DNA of 12,092 bases from Cyclobacteriaceae bacterium (GCA_026994125.1 JALWRJ010000489.1:1-12092); one strand, 5' to 3'. Positions 1-5,820 are shown, numbered from the stretch's first letter. Translations and numbers: made by a program. Notes: generated by a model from the sequence alone, not told the origin.

Positions 1-15
1 GGATGCTCTGAACCA
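1..15 (-). pseudogene. tRNA D-arm remnant at window edge
   Basis: These 15 bases are identical to 101-115, the D-arm remnant and start of the anticodon arm of the truncated tRNA copy. They show that the same truncated junction (D-loop remnant joined to a terminator U-tract) occurs at least twice. The rest of this copy lies outside the window. Confidence 0.55.
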
Positions 16-16
16 T

Positions 17-51
17 AAAAAAGAAAAAGGATAGCCAACTGACTATCCTTT
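17..51 (-). terminator. Intrinsic terminator of the truncated tRNA copy
   Basis: A perfect 9-bp stem (26-34 with 43-51, AAAGGATAG/CTATCCTTT) encloses an 8-nt loop. On the minus strand it is followed by TT, C and six T. It lies 4 nt beyond the tRNA-like 3' end and duplicates the terminator at 117-150. Confidence 0.8.
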
Positions 52-54
52 AAG

Positions 55-115
55 TGGGCCCTACTGGATTCGAACCAGTGACCCTCCCGACCATAAGTCG
101 GGATGCTCTGAACCA
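55..115 (-). pseudogene. Truncated tRNA (3' part only), anticodon loop with UAU
   Basis: On the minus strand this segment contains, in order, the D-loop end and D-stem 3' strand (TGGTTCAGAGCA), an anticodon arm with a perfect 5-bp stem CCCGA/TCGGG and 7-nt loop CTTATGG, a T arm identical to that of the neighbouring tRNA-Val, and the same AGGGCCC 3' acceptor strand plus discriminator A. The 5' acceptor strand and the 5' half of the D arm are absent; the U-tract of the upstream terminator abuts the D loop instead. It therefore cannot form a normal cloverleaf by itself. In the loop, position 34-36 reads UAU (isoleucine AUA), but G at 37 and 38 is unusual. It may be a decayed paralogue, an integration or recombination scar, or an assembly chimera. 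Confidence 0.7.
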
Positions 116-116
116 T

Positions 117-150
117 AAAAAGAAAAAGGATAGCCAACTGACTATCCTTT
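117..150 (-). terminator. Intrinsic terminator of tRNA-Val
   Basis: A perfect 9-bp stem (125-133 with 142-150) with an 8-nt loop is followed on the minus strand by TT, C and five T. It begins 3 nt after the discriminator base of tRNA-Val. The loop TCAGTTGG is the same 8-mer as the D-loop start of the tRNA-Val. Confidence 0.85.
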
Positions 151-153
151 AAG

Positions 154-228
154 TGGGCCCTACTGGATTCGAACCAGTGACCCCCTGCTTGTAAGGCAGG
201 TGCTCTGAACCAACTGAGCTAAGAGCCC
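154..228 (-). tRNA. tRNA-Val (anticodon UAC)
   Basis: A complete cloverleaf can be drawn on the minus strand. The acceptor stem is GGGCTCT with AGGGCCC (one G-U pair), the D stem GCTC/GAGC, the anticodon stem CCTGC/GCAGG around loop CTTACAA, and the T stem ACTGG/CCAGT around TTCGAAT. The anticodon is UAC, which reads valine GUN codons, and the discriminator is A73; A35, C36 and A73 fit known valine identity elements. The 3' CCA is not encoded (A is followed by CTT), so it must be added after transcription. A phylum-type promoter lies upstream and an intrinsic terminator follows directly, so this is a single-gene transcription unit apart from the tRNA fragments beyond it. Confidence 0.96.
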
Positions 229-291
229 TCTTTTGATGAACGAACGACCCTAATAACTTTCGGGGTAGCGTCCATTTCCTCAACGGGACTG

Positions 292-322
292 CAAATGTAG
301 TATAGAAAAATTAATACACAAA
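292..322 (-). promoter_or_regulatory. Bacteroidota-type promoter for tRNA-Val
   Basis: On the minus strand TTTG (322-319) is followed after exactly 19 nt by TACATTTG (299-292). This matches the known Bacteroidota -33/-7 pattern TTTG-N19-TAnnTTTG at every defined position. Initiation would fall near 285-287, giving a leader of about 58 nt before the mature 5' end of the tRNA. Confidence 0.85.
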
Positions 323-377
323 TGCTGGGTCGTAAATTCGTAAAATTTTTTTAACTCACTACGCAAACCTGCCCGTG

Positions 378-1301
378 TTACCACCTCCTGTCCTCATTTT
401 CGAGCATGCTTAAATAGCTATAATAGCGGCTTATTGCAATTTTTCCATCTTCTACTGCTTTAATTATGGCACAGTGAGGCTCGTGCGTATGCATGCAATT
501 ATGGTATTTGCAATGGCCTAGCAGGGCACGCATTTCAGGGAAATAATCCGATAGTTCTTCTTCTGTAATCCCTATTAACCCCAATTCCTTAATACCGGGT
601 GTATCAATTATTTTGGTGTGCGCATCTACTTCAAACATTTGAGCAAAGGTAGTAGTGTGAACGCCCTTTTTTACGGCTTGGCTTACCTCTCCAGTTTTTT
701 GGTTAAGGTTAGGTATTAGCAGGTTGGCCAAGGTGCTTTTACCGGTGCCCGAATGGCCAGAAAGCAAAGTGGTTTTGTCTTTCAAAATAGCTTTTAATTT
801 ATCTATTCCTTTATTTTTTAGGGCAGAGATAGCCAATACATTCACCCCAATATGGCTGTAGGTTTTGGTTAGTTGGGCAAGCTCATTTAGGTGGTTTTCG
901 TTTAATGTATCCGATTTATTAAATACAAGGGTAGTGGGGATTCGAAACGATTCGGTGGTAATAAGAAACCGATCGATAAAACCCAACGAAGTTTTAGGGT
1001 GATGCAAGGTGGCAATCAAGATGGCCTGGTCGATATTGGCCGCTATCAGGTGCCCGTATTTTGCCTTGTGCACCGATTTGCGCATTATATAATTAGTGCG
1101 AGGTGCTATTTTTTCAATCATGCCTGTACCCTCATGGTTGGTGTTATGCACAACCTCAACAACATCGCCAACAGCAATTGGGTTAGTTACTTTGGCTTGG
1201 GTATGCTTAAACTTACCTCGTATCCGGCAATTTAAAAAGGAGCCGTCTTCGAGTTTTACCTCGTACCACGAACCGGTCGATTTATATACCTGGCCTACCA
1301 T
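378..1301 (-). CDS. rsgA: Ribosome biogenesis GTPase RsgA
   Basis: RsgA (YjeQ) is a circularly permuted GTPase that acts late in 30S subunit maturation, testing the decoding centre and releasing on GTP hydrolysis. The 307-residue protein has the whole family layout. An OB-fold lies at about 1-75. The permuted G motifs follow: G4 NKSD (128-131), G5 SA (159-160), then the P-loop GHSGTGKST (182-190), a G2 Thr in HTTT (215-218) and G3 DTPG (233-236). A zinc knuckle of the form C-x4-C-x-H-x5-C uses C264, C269, H271 and C277. Length is normal. Its ATG overlaps the last 7 nt of waaA, so translation is probably coupled to that gene. I see no clear terminator between its stop and the tRNA promoter at 322. 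Identification is secure. Confidence 0.97.
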   Translation of the reverse strand: MVGQVYKSTGSWYEVKLEDGSFLNCRIRGKFKHTQAKVTNPIAVGDVVEVVHNTNHEGTGMIEKIAPRTNYIMRKSVHKAKYGHLIAANIDQAILIATLHHPKTSLGFIDRFLITTESFRIPTTLVFNKSDTLNENHLNELAQLTKTYSHIGVNVLAISALKNKGIDKLKAILKDKTTLLSGHSGTGKSTLANLLIPNLNQKTGEVSQAVKKGVHTTTFAQMFEVDAHTKIIDTPGIKELGLIGITEEELSDYFPEMRALLGHCKYHNCMHTHEPHCAIIKAVEDGKIAISRYYSYLSMLENEDRRW

Positions 1302-2512
1302 GTGGTGTATCGATTAATAAGCGCAACCATTTTTTCTGCCGCTCCCCGGTTACTTTGTACATACTGTGCCACTTGCTTGCTTACCTGTGTGTAGTTTTGT
1401 TCGGTATGTGTTACTAAGGTGGCCAGTTCCTGGCTGCTACTCACTGCAAAAGCAGCTTTACGAGCAATTAAATCGTTGGCTTCTTTGTATTTTTTGTATT
1501 TCTTATTTCCAAAAAATACGGGAATATGATACACAGCAGGCTCTAAAATATTATGAATGCCGTCACTAAACCCGCCACCCACATAGGCCAAATGTGCCAA
1601 ACGGTACAAACGCGATAGCATACCTATGGCATCTATAATTAGTATATGCCCGGCTTGCTCGCCTGTATATTGGCTATACCTTACTGCTTGAGGCAGTTTG
1701 TTTTTAATGGCTTTGATATGGCCCTCCGTAATATCGTGCGGAACAATAATAAAAGCGTAGTTGGTACAACTTTTAATAAAAGGCAGCACAACGGCATCGT
1801 CTTCGGGCCGAAGGCTGCCCACCATAAAAACCTTACGATTACCTGCAAATTCTTCTATGTTGTTAAATTGGGCAGGGGTTTCTTTAATTTTTAATACCCG
1901 GTCAAACCGTGTATCGCCTGTTAGAGCCGCTTGGGTGATGCCCATACTTTTTAATAAATTTAATGAATCCTCATCTTGCACCCCAAAATAGGTAAAATTG
2001 TGTAGCATACGCCTGTGCCAGCCACCATACCATTTAAAAAATGCTTGCGAAGGCCTAAAAATGGACGAAACAGAGAAAACAGGAATATTGTTTTTCTTTA
2101 ATTGTGCTAAGTGATGATACCAGAATTCATACTTAATAAATAAAGCCATTAGTGGTTGCACCAGTTGCACAAACTGCGCAGCTTGCAAAGGAGTATCGTA
2201 GGGTAAATAAAATTTGTAATCGATGGCAGGGTGGTTTACTCCTTCGTATCCCGAAGGAGAAAAAAAGGTAACCAGTACTTTTAAACCAGGGTATTGCAGT
2301 TTAAGTAGTTCAACCACCGGCAACCCTTGTTCAAACTCACCCACCGATGCACAGTGCATCCAACAAATAGAGGCATTATTTTTACTAAGGCTTTTTTCTA
2401 TGTTGTTTAAAATATTTTTTCTGCCCTTATAAAATAAACGAGCCTTTTTATTAAAAAAAGCCATAAATGGCAACAGCAACCTAAGAACAGCCAGGCCAAA
2501 ATTGTATAGCAT
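1295..2512 (-). CDS. waaA: 3-deoxy-D-manno-octulosonic acid (Kdo) transferase
   Basis: WaaA (KdtA) is a GT30 glycosyltransferase at the cytoplasmic face of the inner membrane that moves Kdo from CMP-Kdo to the lipid A precursor. With the start chosen here it has 405 residues. A hydrophobic N-terminal anchor spans about 3-20. The ASVGE motif at 55-59 carries the presumed catalytic base E59. The C-terminal Rossmann domain has GDTRFDR (199-205) and the family signature VGGGFSDGIHN (from 311). The frame stays open up to 2590, but those extra 26 codons cross the peroxiredoxin terminator hairpin (2536-2561), and family members start at the MLYN hydrophobic segment; ATG at 2521 is the other option. 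The 3' end overlaps rsgA. Whether it adds one or two Kdo residues cannot be read from the sequence. Confidence 0.95.
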   Translation of the reverse strand: MLYNFGLAVLRLLLPFMAFFNKKARLFYKGRKNILNNIEKSLSKNNASICWMHCASVGEFEQGLPVVELLKLQYPGLKVLVTFFSPSGYEGVNHPAIDYKFYLPYDTPLQAAQFVQLVQPLMALFIKYEFWYHHLAQLKKNNIPVFSVSSIFRPSQAFFKWYGGWHRRMLHNFTYFGVQDEDSLNLLKSMGITQAALTGDTRFDRVLKIKETPAQFNNIEEFAGNRKVFMVGSLRPEDDAVVLPFIKSCTNYAFIIVPHDITEGHIKAIKNKLPQAVRYSQYTGEQAGHILIIDAIGMLSRLYRLAHLAYVGGGFSDGIHNILEPAVYHIPVFFGNKKYKKYKEANDLIARKAAFAVSSSQELATLVTHTEQNYTQVSKQVAQYVQSNRGAAEKMVALINRYTTW

Positions 2513-2527
2513 TGTTTGCATAGGCGC

Positions 2528-2561
2528 AAAAATAGAAAGAGGCAGGTAAACCTGCCTCTTT
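2528..2561 (-). terminator. Intrinsic terminator after peroxiredoxin gene
   Basis: A perfect 11-bp stem (2536-2546 with 2551-2561, AAAGAGGCAGG/CCTGCCTCTTT) with a TTTA loop is followed on the minus strand by CTATTTTTG. It lies 56 nt after the peroxiredoxin stop and just before the waaA start, and it separates the two transcription units. Confidence 0.85.
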
Positions 2562-2616
2562 AATTTGGTATTATTACCATATAAGCTCAACCAAACGAGT
2601 TGGCTAATGTTGTTGT

Positions 2617-3249
2617 TTAGTGGCTGGCTAAATAGCTGGCAACACCCTCGGGGGTAGCTTCCATAGCATCTTTGCCTTCTTCCCAGTTAGCAGGGCAAAC
2701 TTCGCCATGTTCTTGTACATGATGCCAGGCATCTACAATACGTAGCATTTCGTCAATGTTACGGCCAAGGGGCAAATCATTAATGGTTTCGTGGCGTACA
2801 ATGCCATCCTTATCTATAAAAAACGTGCCTCTAAAAGCAACTCCGGGGCCACCCTCAAAGCTTAATTCATCGTTTTCGTTATAAGTCCAATCTCCGGCTA
2901 AAACACCATAATTATGGGCTACAGTTTTGGTTACATCAGCTACCAAAGGATATTTTACACCTTCAATCCCCCCTTTGTTTTTAGGCGTGGTAAGCCAGGC
3001 CAGGTGCACTTCGGGGGTATCGGTGCTGCAGCCTACTACGGCTACACCCCTTTTTTCGAATTCAGCTAGTTTTTCCTGAAAAGCTAAAATTTCGGTGGGG
3101 CATACAAACGTAAAATCTTTGGGATAAAAGAAAAACATAACTTCTTTTTTGCCTACATACTCTTCTAAGGAGAACGAATCGGCTATTTCGTAGCCGTTTA
3201 ATACTACAGGCGCACTAAAAACGGGTGCTTTTTTTCCTACTAATGACAT
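2617..3249 (-). CDS. Typical 2-Cys peroxiredoxin (AhpC/Prx1 type)
   Basis: This cytoplasmic thiol peroxidase would reduce hydrogen peroxide and organic hydroperoxides. The 210-residue protein has the peroxidatic Cys C50 in FTFVCPTE (47-53, with P51 and T52) and the resolving Cys C185 in GEVCP, typical of obligate dimers with an intersubunit disulfide. GTFFIDKDG (141-149) is the conserved strand and loop of the family. A GGIEG segment (93-97) resembles the GGLG motif of peroxide-sensitive enzymes, but the C-terminal helix ends YLASH and lacks the YF motif. No AhpF or dedicated reductase is nearby, so the electron donor is unknown (possibly thioredoxin). The start is the ATG 25 nt after the PerR-like stop, preceded by an A-rich stretch. 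It is the last gene of a two-gene unit with its regulator and ends at an intrinsic terminator. Confidence 0.95.
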   Translation of the reverse strand: MSLVGKKAPVFSAPVVLNGYEIADSFSLEEYVGKKEVMFFFYPKDFTFVCPTEILAFQEKLAEFEKRGVAVVGCSTDTPEVHLAWLTTPKNKGGIEGVKYPLVADVTKTVAHNYGVLAGDWTYNENDELSFEGGPGVAFRGTFFIDKDGIVRHETINDLPLGRNIDEMLRIVDAWHHVQEHGEVCPANWEEGKDAMEATPEGVASYLASH

Positions 3250-3274
3250 AATTTTTGTTATTATTTGTTAAAAT

Positions 3275-3706
3275 TTATTTAATACTCATTGATTTGTCCG
3301 GGTCTATTTTTGTACCCATAATATTGAGGCTAATCTTTTTTATATGAAAATTCTTTACCTTTTTTTTCTTAAAAAAATTGCTAACTAATTCATTTAGTTC
3401 GTTATCAAAATAATCTATTATTTCGTTCGAATTGGTGCAGTAAATATGCCCATGCGAGCTAAGGTTGGGGTCGAACCTCACAATCCCTTCGGTAGTGAGT
3501 GTTTTGTTAATAATACCGGCTTGGCTAAAGCTGTCAAGTGTTTTGTACACTGTGGCCAGCGAAATACTGGGAATTTCTTTTTTAGAAAGCGCATACATAT
3601 TTTCTACCGTTGGGTGGTTTTTGCAAGCTAAAAGCAAGTTTAAAATTACCTGCCGCTGGTGTGTTGCCTTTAAATTTGCTTGTAAGAGTAGTTTTTTGGC
3701 TTCCAA
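3275..3706 (-). CDS. perR: Fur/PerR-family regulator, PerR-like, TTG start
   Basis: A 143-residue winged-helix repressor, probably a peroxide sensor controlling itself and the next gene, a peroxiredoxin. The DNA-binding half includes LKATHQR (12-18) and ATVYKTLD (51-58). With a constant offset of 6 from Bacillus subtilis PerR, all five regulatory metal ligands are present: H31, D79, H85, H87 and D98 (for H37, D85, H91, H93, D104). Asp at the last position favours PerR over Fur. In contrast the structural zinc site is broken: C90 remains, but the second Cys is S93, and the two C-terminal cysteines are M130 and K133. The start is TTG: a stop codon lies three codons upstream, no in-frame ATG or GTG exists nearby, and the family N-terminus fits here. 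Specificity (peroxide, iron or other) is inferred. Confidence 0.9.
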   Translation of the reverse strand: MEAKKLLLQANLKATHQRQVILNLLLACKNHPTVENMYALSKKEIPSISLATVYKTLDSFSQAGIINKTLTTEGIVRFDPNLSSHGHIYCTNSNEIIDYFDNELNELVSNFFKKKKVKNFHIKKISLNIMGTKIDPDKSMSIK

Positions 3707-3721
3707 TGATAATTATTATTA
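3707..3721. promoter_or_regulatory. Candidate PerR operator 1
   Basis: The 15-mer TGATAATTATTATTA matches the Bacillus PerR box TTATAATNATTATAA at 12 of 14 defined positions. It lies directly before the TTG start of the PerR-like gene, inside its leader. The region is very AT-rich, so a chance match is possible. Confidence 0.45.
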
Positions 3722-3723
3722 GA

Positions 3724-3738
3724 TAATAAAAATTATTA
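3724..3738. promoter_or_regulatory. Candidate PerR operator 2
   Basis: TAATAAAAATTATTA is a perfect inverted repeat (TAATAA, 3 nt, TTATTA) and matches 11 of 14 defined positions of the PerR box. It starts 17 bp from operator 1 and covers the predicted transcription start of the PerR-like gene, a suitable place for repression. Confidence 0.4.
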
Positions 3739-3741
3739 GTA

Positions 3742-3749
3742 CAAATATA
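3742..3749 (-). promoter_or_regulatory. -7 promoter element of perR-peroxiredoxin unit
   Basis: TATATTTG on the minus strand fits the Bacteroidota -7 consensus TAnnTTTG at all defined positions. At the expected 19-nt spacing the -33 position reads CTAT rather than TTTG, so the promoter may be weak or need an activator. Initiation would be near 3735-3737. Confidence 0.5.
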
Positions 3750-3855
3750 GACAACTTGCTGTACAATTATAGATTTTTAATAAAATTATTTCTTTGGTTA
3801 CTAATTGTTGGGTTCAGGGTATTTTTATTAAATTAGCACTATAAAATCATCAATT

Positions 3856-4917
3856 ATGAAATTTTCTTCTAGTAAAAAATTAGCTGTTTTACTTTTAGTA
3901 TGTATAAGTGTAATGGCTCGAGCACAGGTTACCACCCCTGAAATTCAGGCGTATGTAGAAAATGTTACTTTCGATGCCAACACTTACATGGGGCATTACA
4001 TTTCGCCCATCTTAAACGGTATTGGCTACGGCTTTAATAATGGCTGGTATAATACGGCCAGGCCGCATAAATCGTTTGGGTTTGATTTAACCATAAGTGG
4101 CAACGCAGCTTTGGTACCAACCATTGACCAATCTTTTAGCTTTGACGGCAACGATTATAAGGTGTTCGATACTCCGGACGGCAACCCTGTTAATTTGCCA
4201 ACTGTTATGGGCGAAACAACCACGCAGGAATTGCGCTCTTATATAGATAAAAACGACCCAACGGTGTACGTTCAGTTTCCGGTGTTAGATGGTATCCAAA
4301 ACGAATTGCCTATTAACCTGGTGGCTGTGCCTTCACCCATTGTTCAATTAGGTGTAGGTATTTATAAAGGCACTGAGGTTAAAGTACGCTGGGTGCCTAC
4401 CATAAAAAATAGTGCCGGAATAAATTATAAATATTTTGGTTTAGGCTTTATGCATAGTGTATCGCAGTGGATACCTGCTGTTAAAGATTTGGAATTTTTA
4501 GATATTTCAGCCTTTGTAGGGTTTACTAATGTTGATTTAAACTACGAATTAACTCCGGGCGACCCTTTTAAAGGCCAAAATCAAATGGCCGATTTTGGAA
4601 TTAAAACCATTACGTATGAGGCAATTGGTTCTGTTACCTTTTCAGTATTTACAGGGTATGTGGGTATAGGCTTTGATAATTTTAAAACCAATTTAAATTT
4701 AAATGGTGATTATGAAATTAAAATACCAGGTACGGATACAGGTAATGGGGAAATTACCCAAACTATTTCCAATCCTGTGGCTATAAATTTAAACGATGGC
4801 GGCTTTAGAGCTACGGCCGGTGTTCGGTTAAAATTGGCTGTCATTACCTTTCATGGTGCGTACACTTTGCAGGGCTATAATACCTTAAATGTAGGTGTTG
4901 GAATTAATGTAAGGTAG
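3856..4917 (+). CDS. Exported beta-rich envelope protein, DUF6588-like
   Basis: Function unknown. The 353-residue protein has a clear signal peptide: a positive start, a hydrophobic core, and a likely cut after ARA (residue 23) before Gln. The mature part is rich in alternating polar and hydrophobic strands with many Gly, Asn and aromatic residues. It ends in short strand-like segments (FHGAYTLQGYNTLNVGVGINV), which suggests an outer-membrane beta-barrel. The stretch GYGFNNGWYNTARPHKSFGF (57-76) recalls, from memory, the Bacteroidota family DUF6588; a profile search would decide. It is transcribed alone, divergently from the perR unit across a 149-bp AT-rich gap where I see no consensus promoter for this strand, and it ends at an intrinsic terminator. 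No catalytic motif is visible. Confidence 0.85.
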   Translation: MKFSSSKKLAVLLLVCISVMARAQVTTPEIQAYVENVTFDANTYMGHYISPILNGIGYGFNNGWYNTARPHKSFGFDLTISGNAALVPTIDQSFSFDGNDYKVFDTPDGNPVNLPTVMGETTTQELRSYIDKNDPTVYVQFPVLDGIQNELPINLVAVPSPIVQLGVGIYKGTEVKVRWVPTIKNSAGINYKYFGLGFMHSVSQWIPAVKDLEFLDISAFVGFTNVDLNYELTPGDPFKGQNQMADFGIKTITYEAIGSVTFSVFTGYVGIGFDNFKTNLNLNGDYEIKIPGTDTGNGEITQTISNPVAINLNDGGFRATAGVRLKLAVITFHGAYTLQGYNTLNVGVGINVR

Positions 4918-4940
4918 CATTTTCTGAATTTAAAAACTTT

Positions 4941-4980
4941 AAACCCAATTACTTGCCCTGGTAATTGGGTTTTCTTTTTT
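4941..4980 (+). terminator. Terminator shared by convergent genes
   Basis: A perfect 11-bp stem (4941-4951 with 4962-4972, AAACCCAATTA/TAATTGGGTTT) with a 10-nt loop is followed on the plus strand by TCTTTTTT, ending the envelope-protein transcript. On the minus strand the same hairpin is followed by a weaker T-rich stretch (TTTAAAGTTTTT), so it may also stop the hydratase transcript. The TAA stop codon and last codons of the hydratase lie inside the hairpin. Confidence 0.85.
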
Positions 4981-5722
4981 CAACAAAGGCTTGCATACCT
5001 TCGGTTTGGTCTTCCGATGAAAATGTTAAATAGAAATTCTTGCGCTCAAAGTGCAGTCCTTCGTCCAGGTGAGTTTCGAACGACCGGTTAATGGCTTCTT
5101 TGGCCAGCATGGCTGCAATTGGCGACATTTGGGCAATTTGGGTGGCCAGGTTTAGTGCCTCGGCCAGGTACATTTCTACTGGTACTACCTTATTTATTAG
5201 TCCAAAACTCAGCGCTTCGTGTGCATCAATAAATTTGCCGGTAAGTACCATTTCCATGGCTCTTGCTTTGCCAATGGCTTTGGTTAAGCGTTGGGTGCCT
5301 CCGGCTCCGGGCATTACGCCAATTTTAATTTCGGGCTGCCCAAACATGGCGGTTTCCGAGGCCACAATCATATCGCAGGTCATGGCCAGTTCACAGCCTC
5401 CGCCCAGGGCAAAGCCCGATACGGCTGCAATTAATGGTTTACGTGTTTTACGAATTTGATCCCAGGTACTAAACTGGTCTATTTTTAGCATGTCCACCGC
5501 TGTTTTATCTGCCATCTGCTTAATATCGGCTCCGGCCGCAAAAGCTTTTTCGTTTCCGGTAAGTACAATTGCTCGAACTGTATCGTCATTATCGAGTGCT
5601 TGCAATGCCAATTTAAGTTCTTGCATAAGTTGTAAATTAAGTGCATTTAACTCTTTGGGGCGGTTAAGTGCTATAAGTGCAACATGTGGTTGGTAGTTGG
5701 GGGTTACGTTTATAAAATCCAT
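4949..5722 (-). CDS. Enoyl-CoA hydratase (crotonase family)
   Basis: A cytoplasmic enzyme expected to add water to trans-2-enoyl-CoA in fatty-acid or amino-acid breakdown. The 257-residue protein has the crotonase fold signatures: AAGADI (62-67) and GFALGGGCEL (103-112) supply the oxyanion hole. Both catalytic glutamates of true hydratases are present, E111 in CELAMTCD and E131 in GQPEI, followed by PGAGGTQRL. It is therefore more likely an active hydratase than a dehydratase-like or isomerase-like relative, though the chain length preferred is unknown. The frame stays open to 5785, but the extra 21 codons cross a terminator hairpin and do not look like protein, so I start at ATG 5722 (MDFINV), the usual family N-terminus. 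No other beta-oxidation gene is adjacent. Its stop lies inside the shared terminator. Confidence 0.95.
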   Translation of the reverse strand: MDFINVTPNYQPHVALIALNRPKELNALNLQLMQELKLALQALDNDDTVRAIVLTGNEKAFAAGADIKQMADKTAVDMLKIDQFSTWDQIRKTRKPLIAAVSGFALGGGCELAMTCDMIVASETAMFGQPEIKIGVMPGAGGTQRLTKAIGKARAMEMVLTGKFIDAHEALSFGLINKVVPVEMYLAEALNLATQIAQMSPIAAMLAKEAINRSFETHLDEGLHFERKNFYLTFSSEDQTEGMQAFVEKRKPNYQGK

Positions 5723-5740
5723 GTGGTTTAAATTTGCCCT

Positions 5741-5776
5741 AAAATAAAAAAAAACCTCCCAAACCGGGAGGTTTTT
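5741..5776 (-). terminator. Intrinsic terminator upstream of the hydratase start
   Basis: An 11-bp stem (5750-5760 with 5766-5776, AAAAACCTCCC/GGGAGGTTTTT) with a 5-nt loop is followed on the minus strand by four T (the T-run continues from the stem), A and four T. This is strong termination geometry for the minus strand. On the plus strand the stem is followed by CAACTGC, so only the T-run inside the stem could serve. No minus-strand gene ends nearby; the closest upstream one stops at 7225. It may end antisense readthrough, or act in a leader of the hydratase transcript. Confidence 0.75.
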
Positions 5777-5820
5777 CAACTGCAATGATAAACAAGCTTT
5801 GAAAATATATCTATTTTCAC

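Larger units (their letters stand above)
1..183. repeat. Tandem repeat of tRNA 3' part plus terminator
   Basis: Bases 1-84 and 101-183 are the same sequence apart from one extra A in a homopolymer (six A at 17-22, five at 117-121). Read on the minus strand, each unit holds the 3' side of a tRNA D arm, an anticodon arm, a T arm, the 3' acceptor strand and a terminator hairpin. The right-hand copy passes at base 184 into the anticodon arm of the intact tRNA-Val. The left-hand copy goes through a different anticodon arm (85-103). Because the window starts inside a unit, the array may extend further left. It could be a real tandem duplication or a misassembly at a contig end; the sequence alone cannot decide. 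Confidence 0.85.

Noticed and set aside
1..120. CRISPR-like array because of about 100-bp periodic repeats
   Set aside because: The whole unit is repeated, not short repeats with unique spacers, and its content is a tRNA part plus a terminator. No cas gene is present.
999..1235. Plus-strand frame of 78 codons and similar frames opposite rsgA, waaA, the peptidase and the VPS10-like gene
   Set aside because: They lie opposite clear genes with family motifs, have no recognisable domain or start signal, and are shadows of the true frames.
2527..2534. TATTTTTG as a waaA promoter -7 element
   Set aside because: It is the U-tract of the terminator, and no TTTG is found 19 nt upstream.
2513..2590. 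Longer waaA start at 2590
   Set aside because: The added codons cross the peroxiredoxin terminator and do not match the family N-terminus, which begins with the hydrophobic MLYN segment.
3793..3827. Promoter for the envelope-protein gene from TTTG at 3793 and TATTTTTA at 3820
   Set aside because: The spacing is 23 nt instead of 19 and the last base of the -7 element is wrong, so it is not supported.
5723..5785. Longer hydratase start at 5785
   Set aside because: The extension is coded by a terminator hairpin and its T-run, and family members begin near MDFINV.
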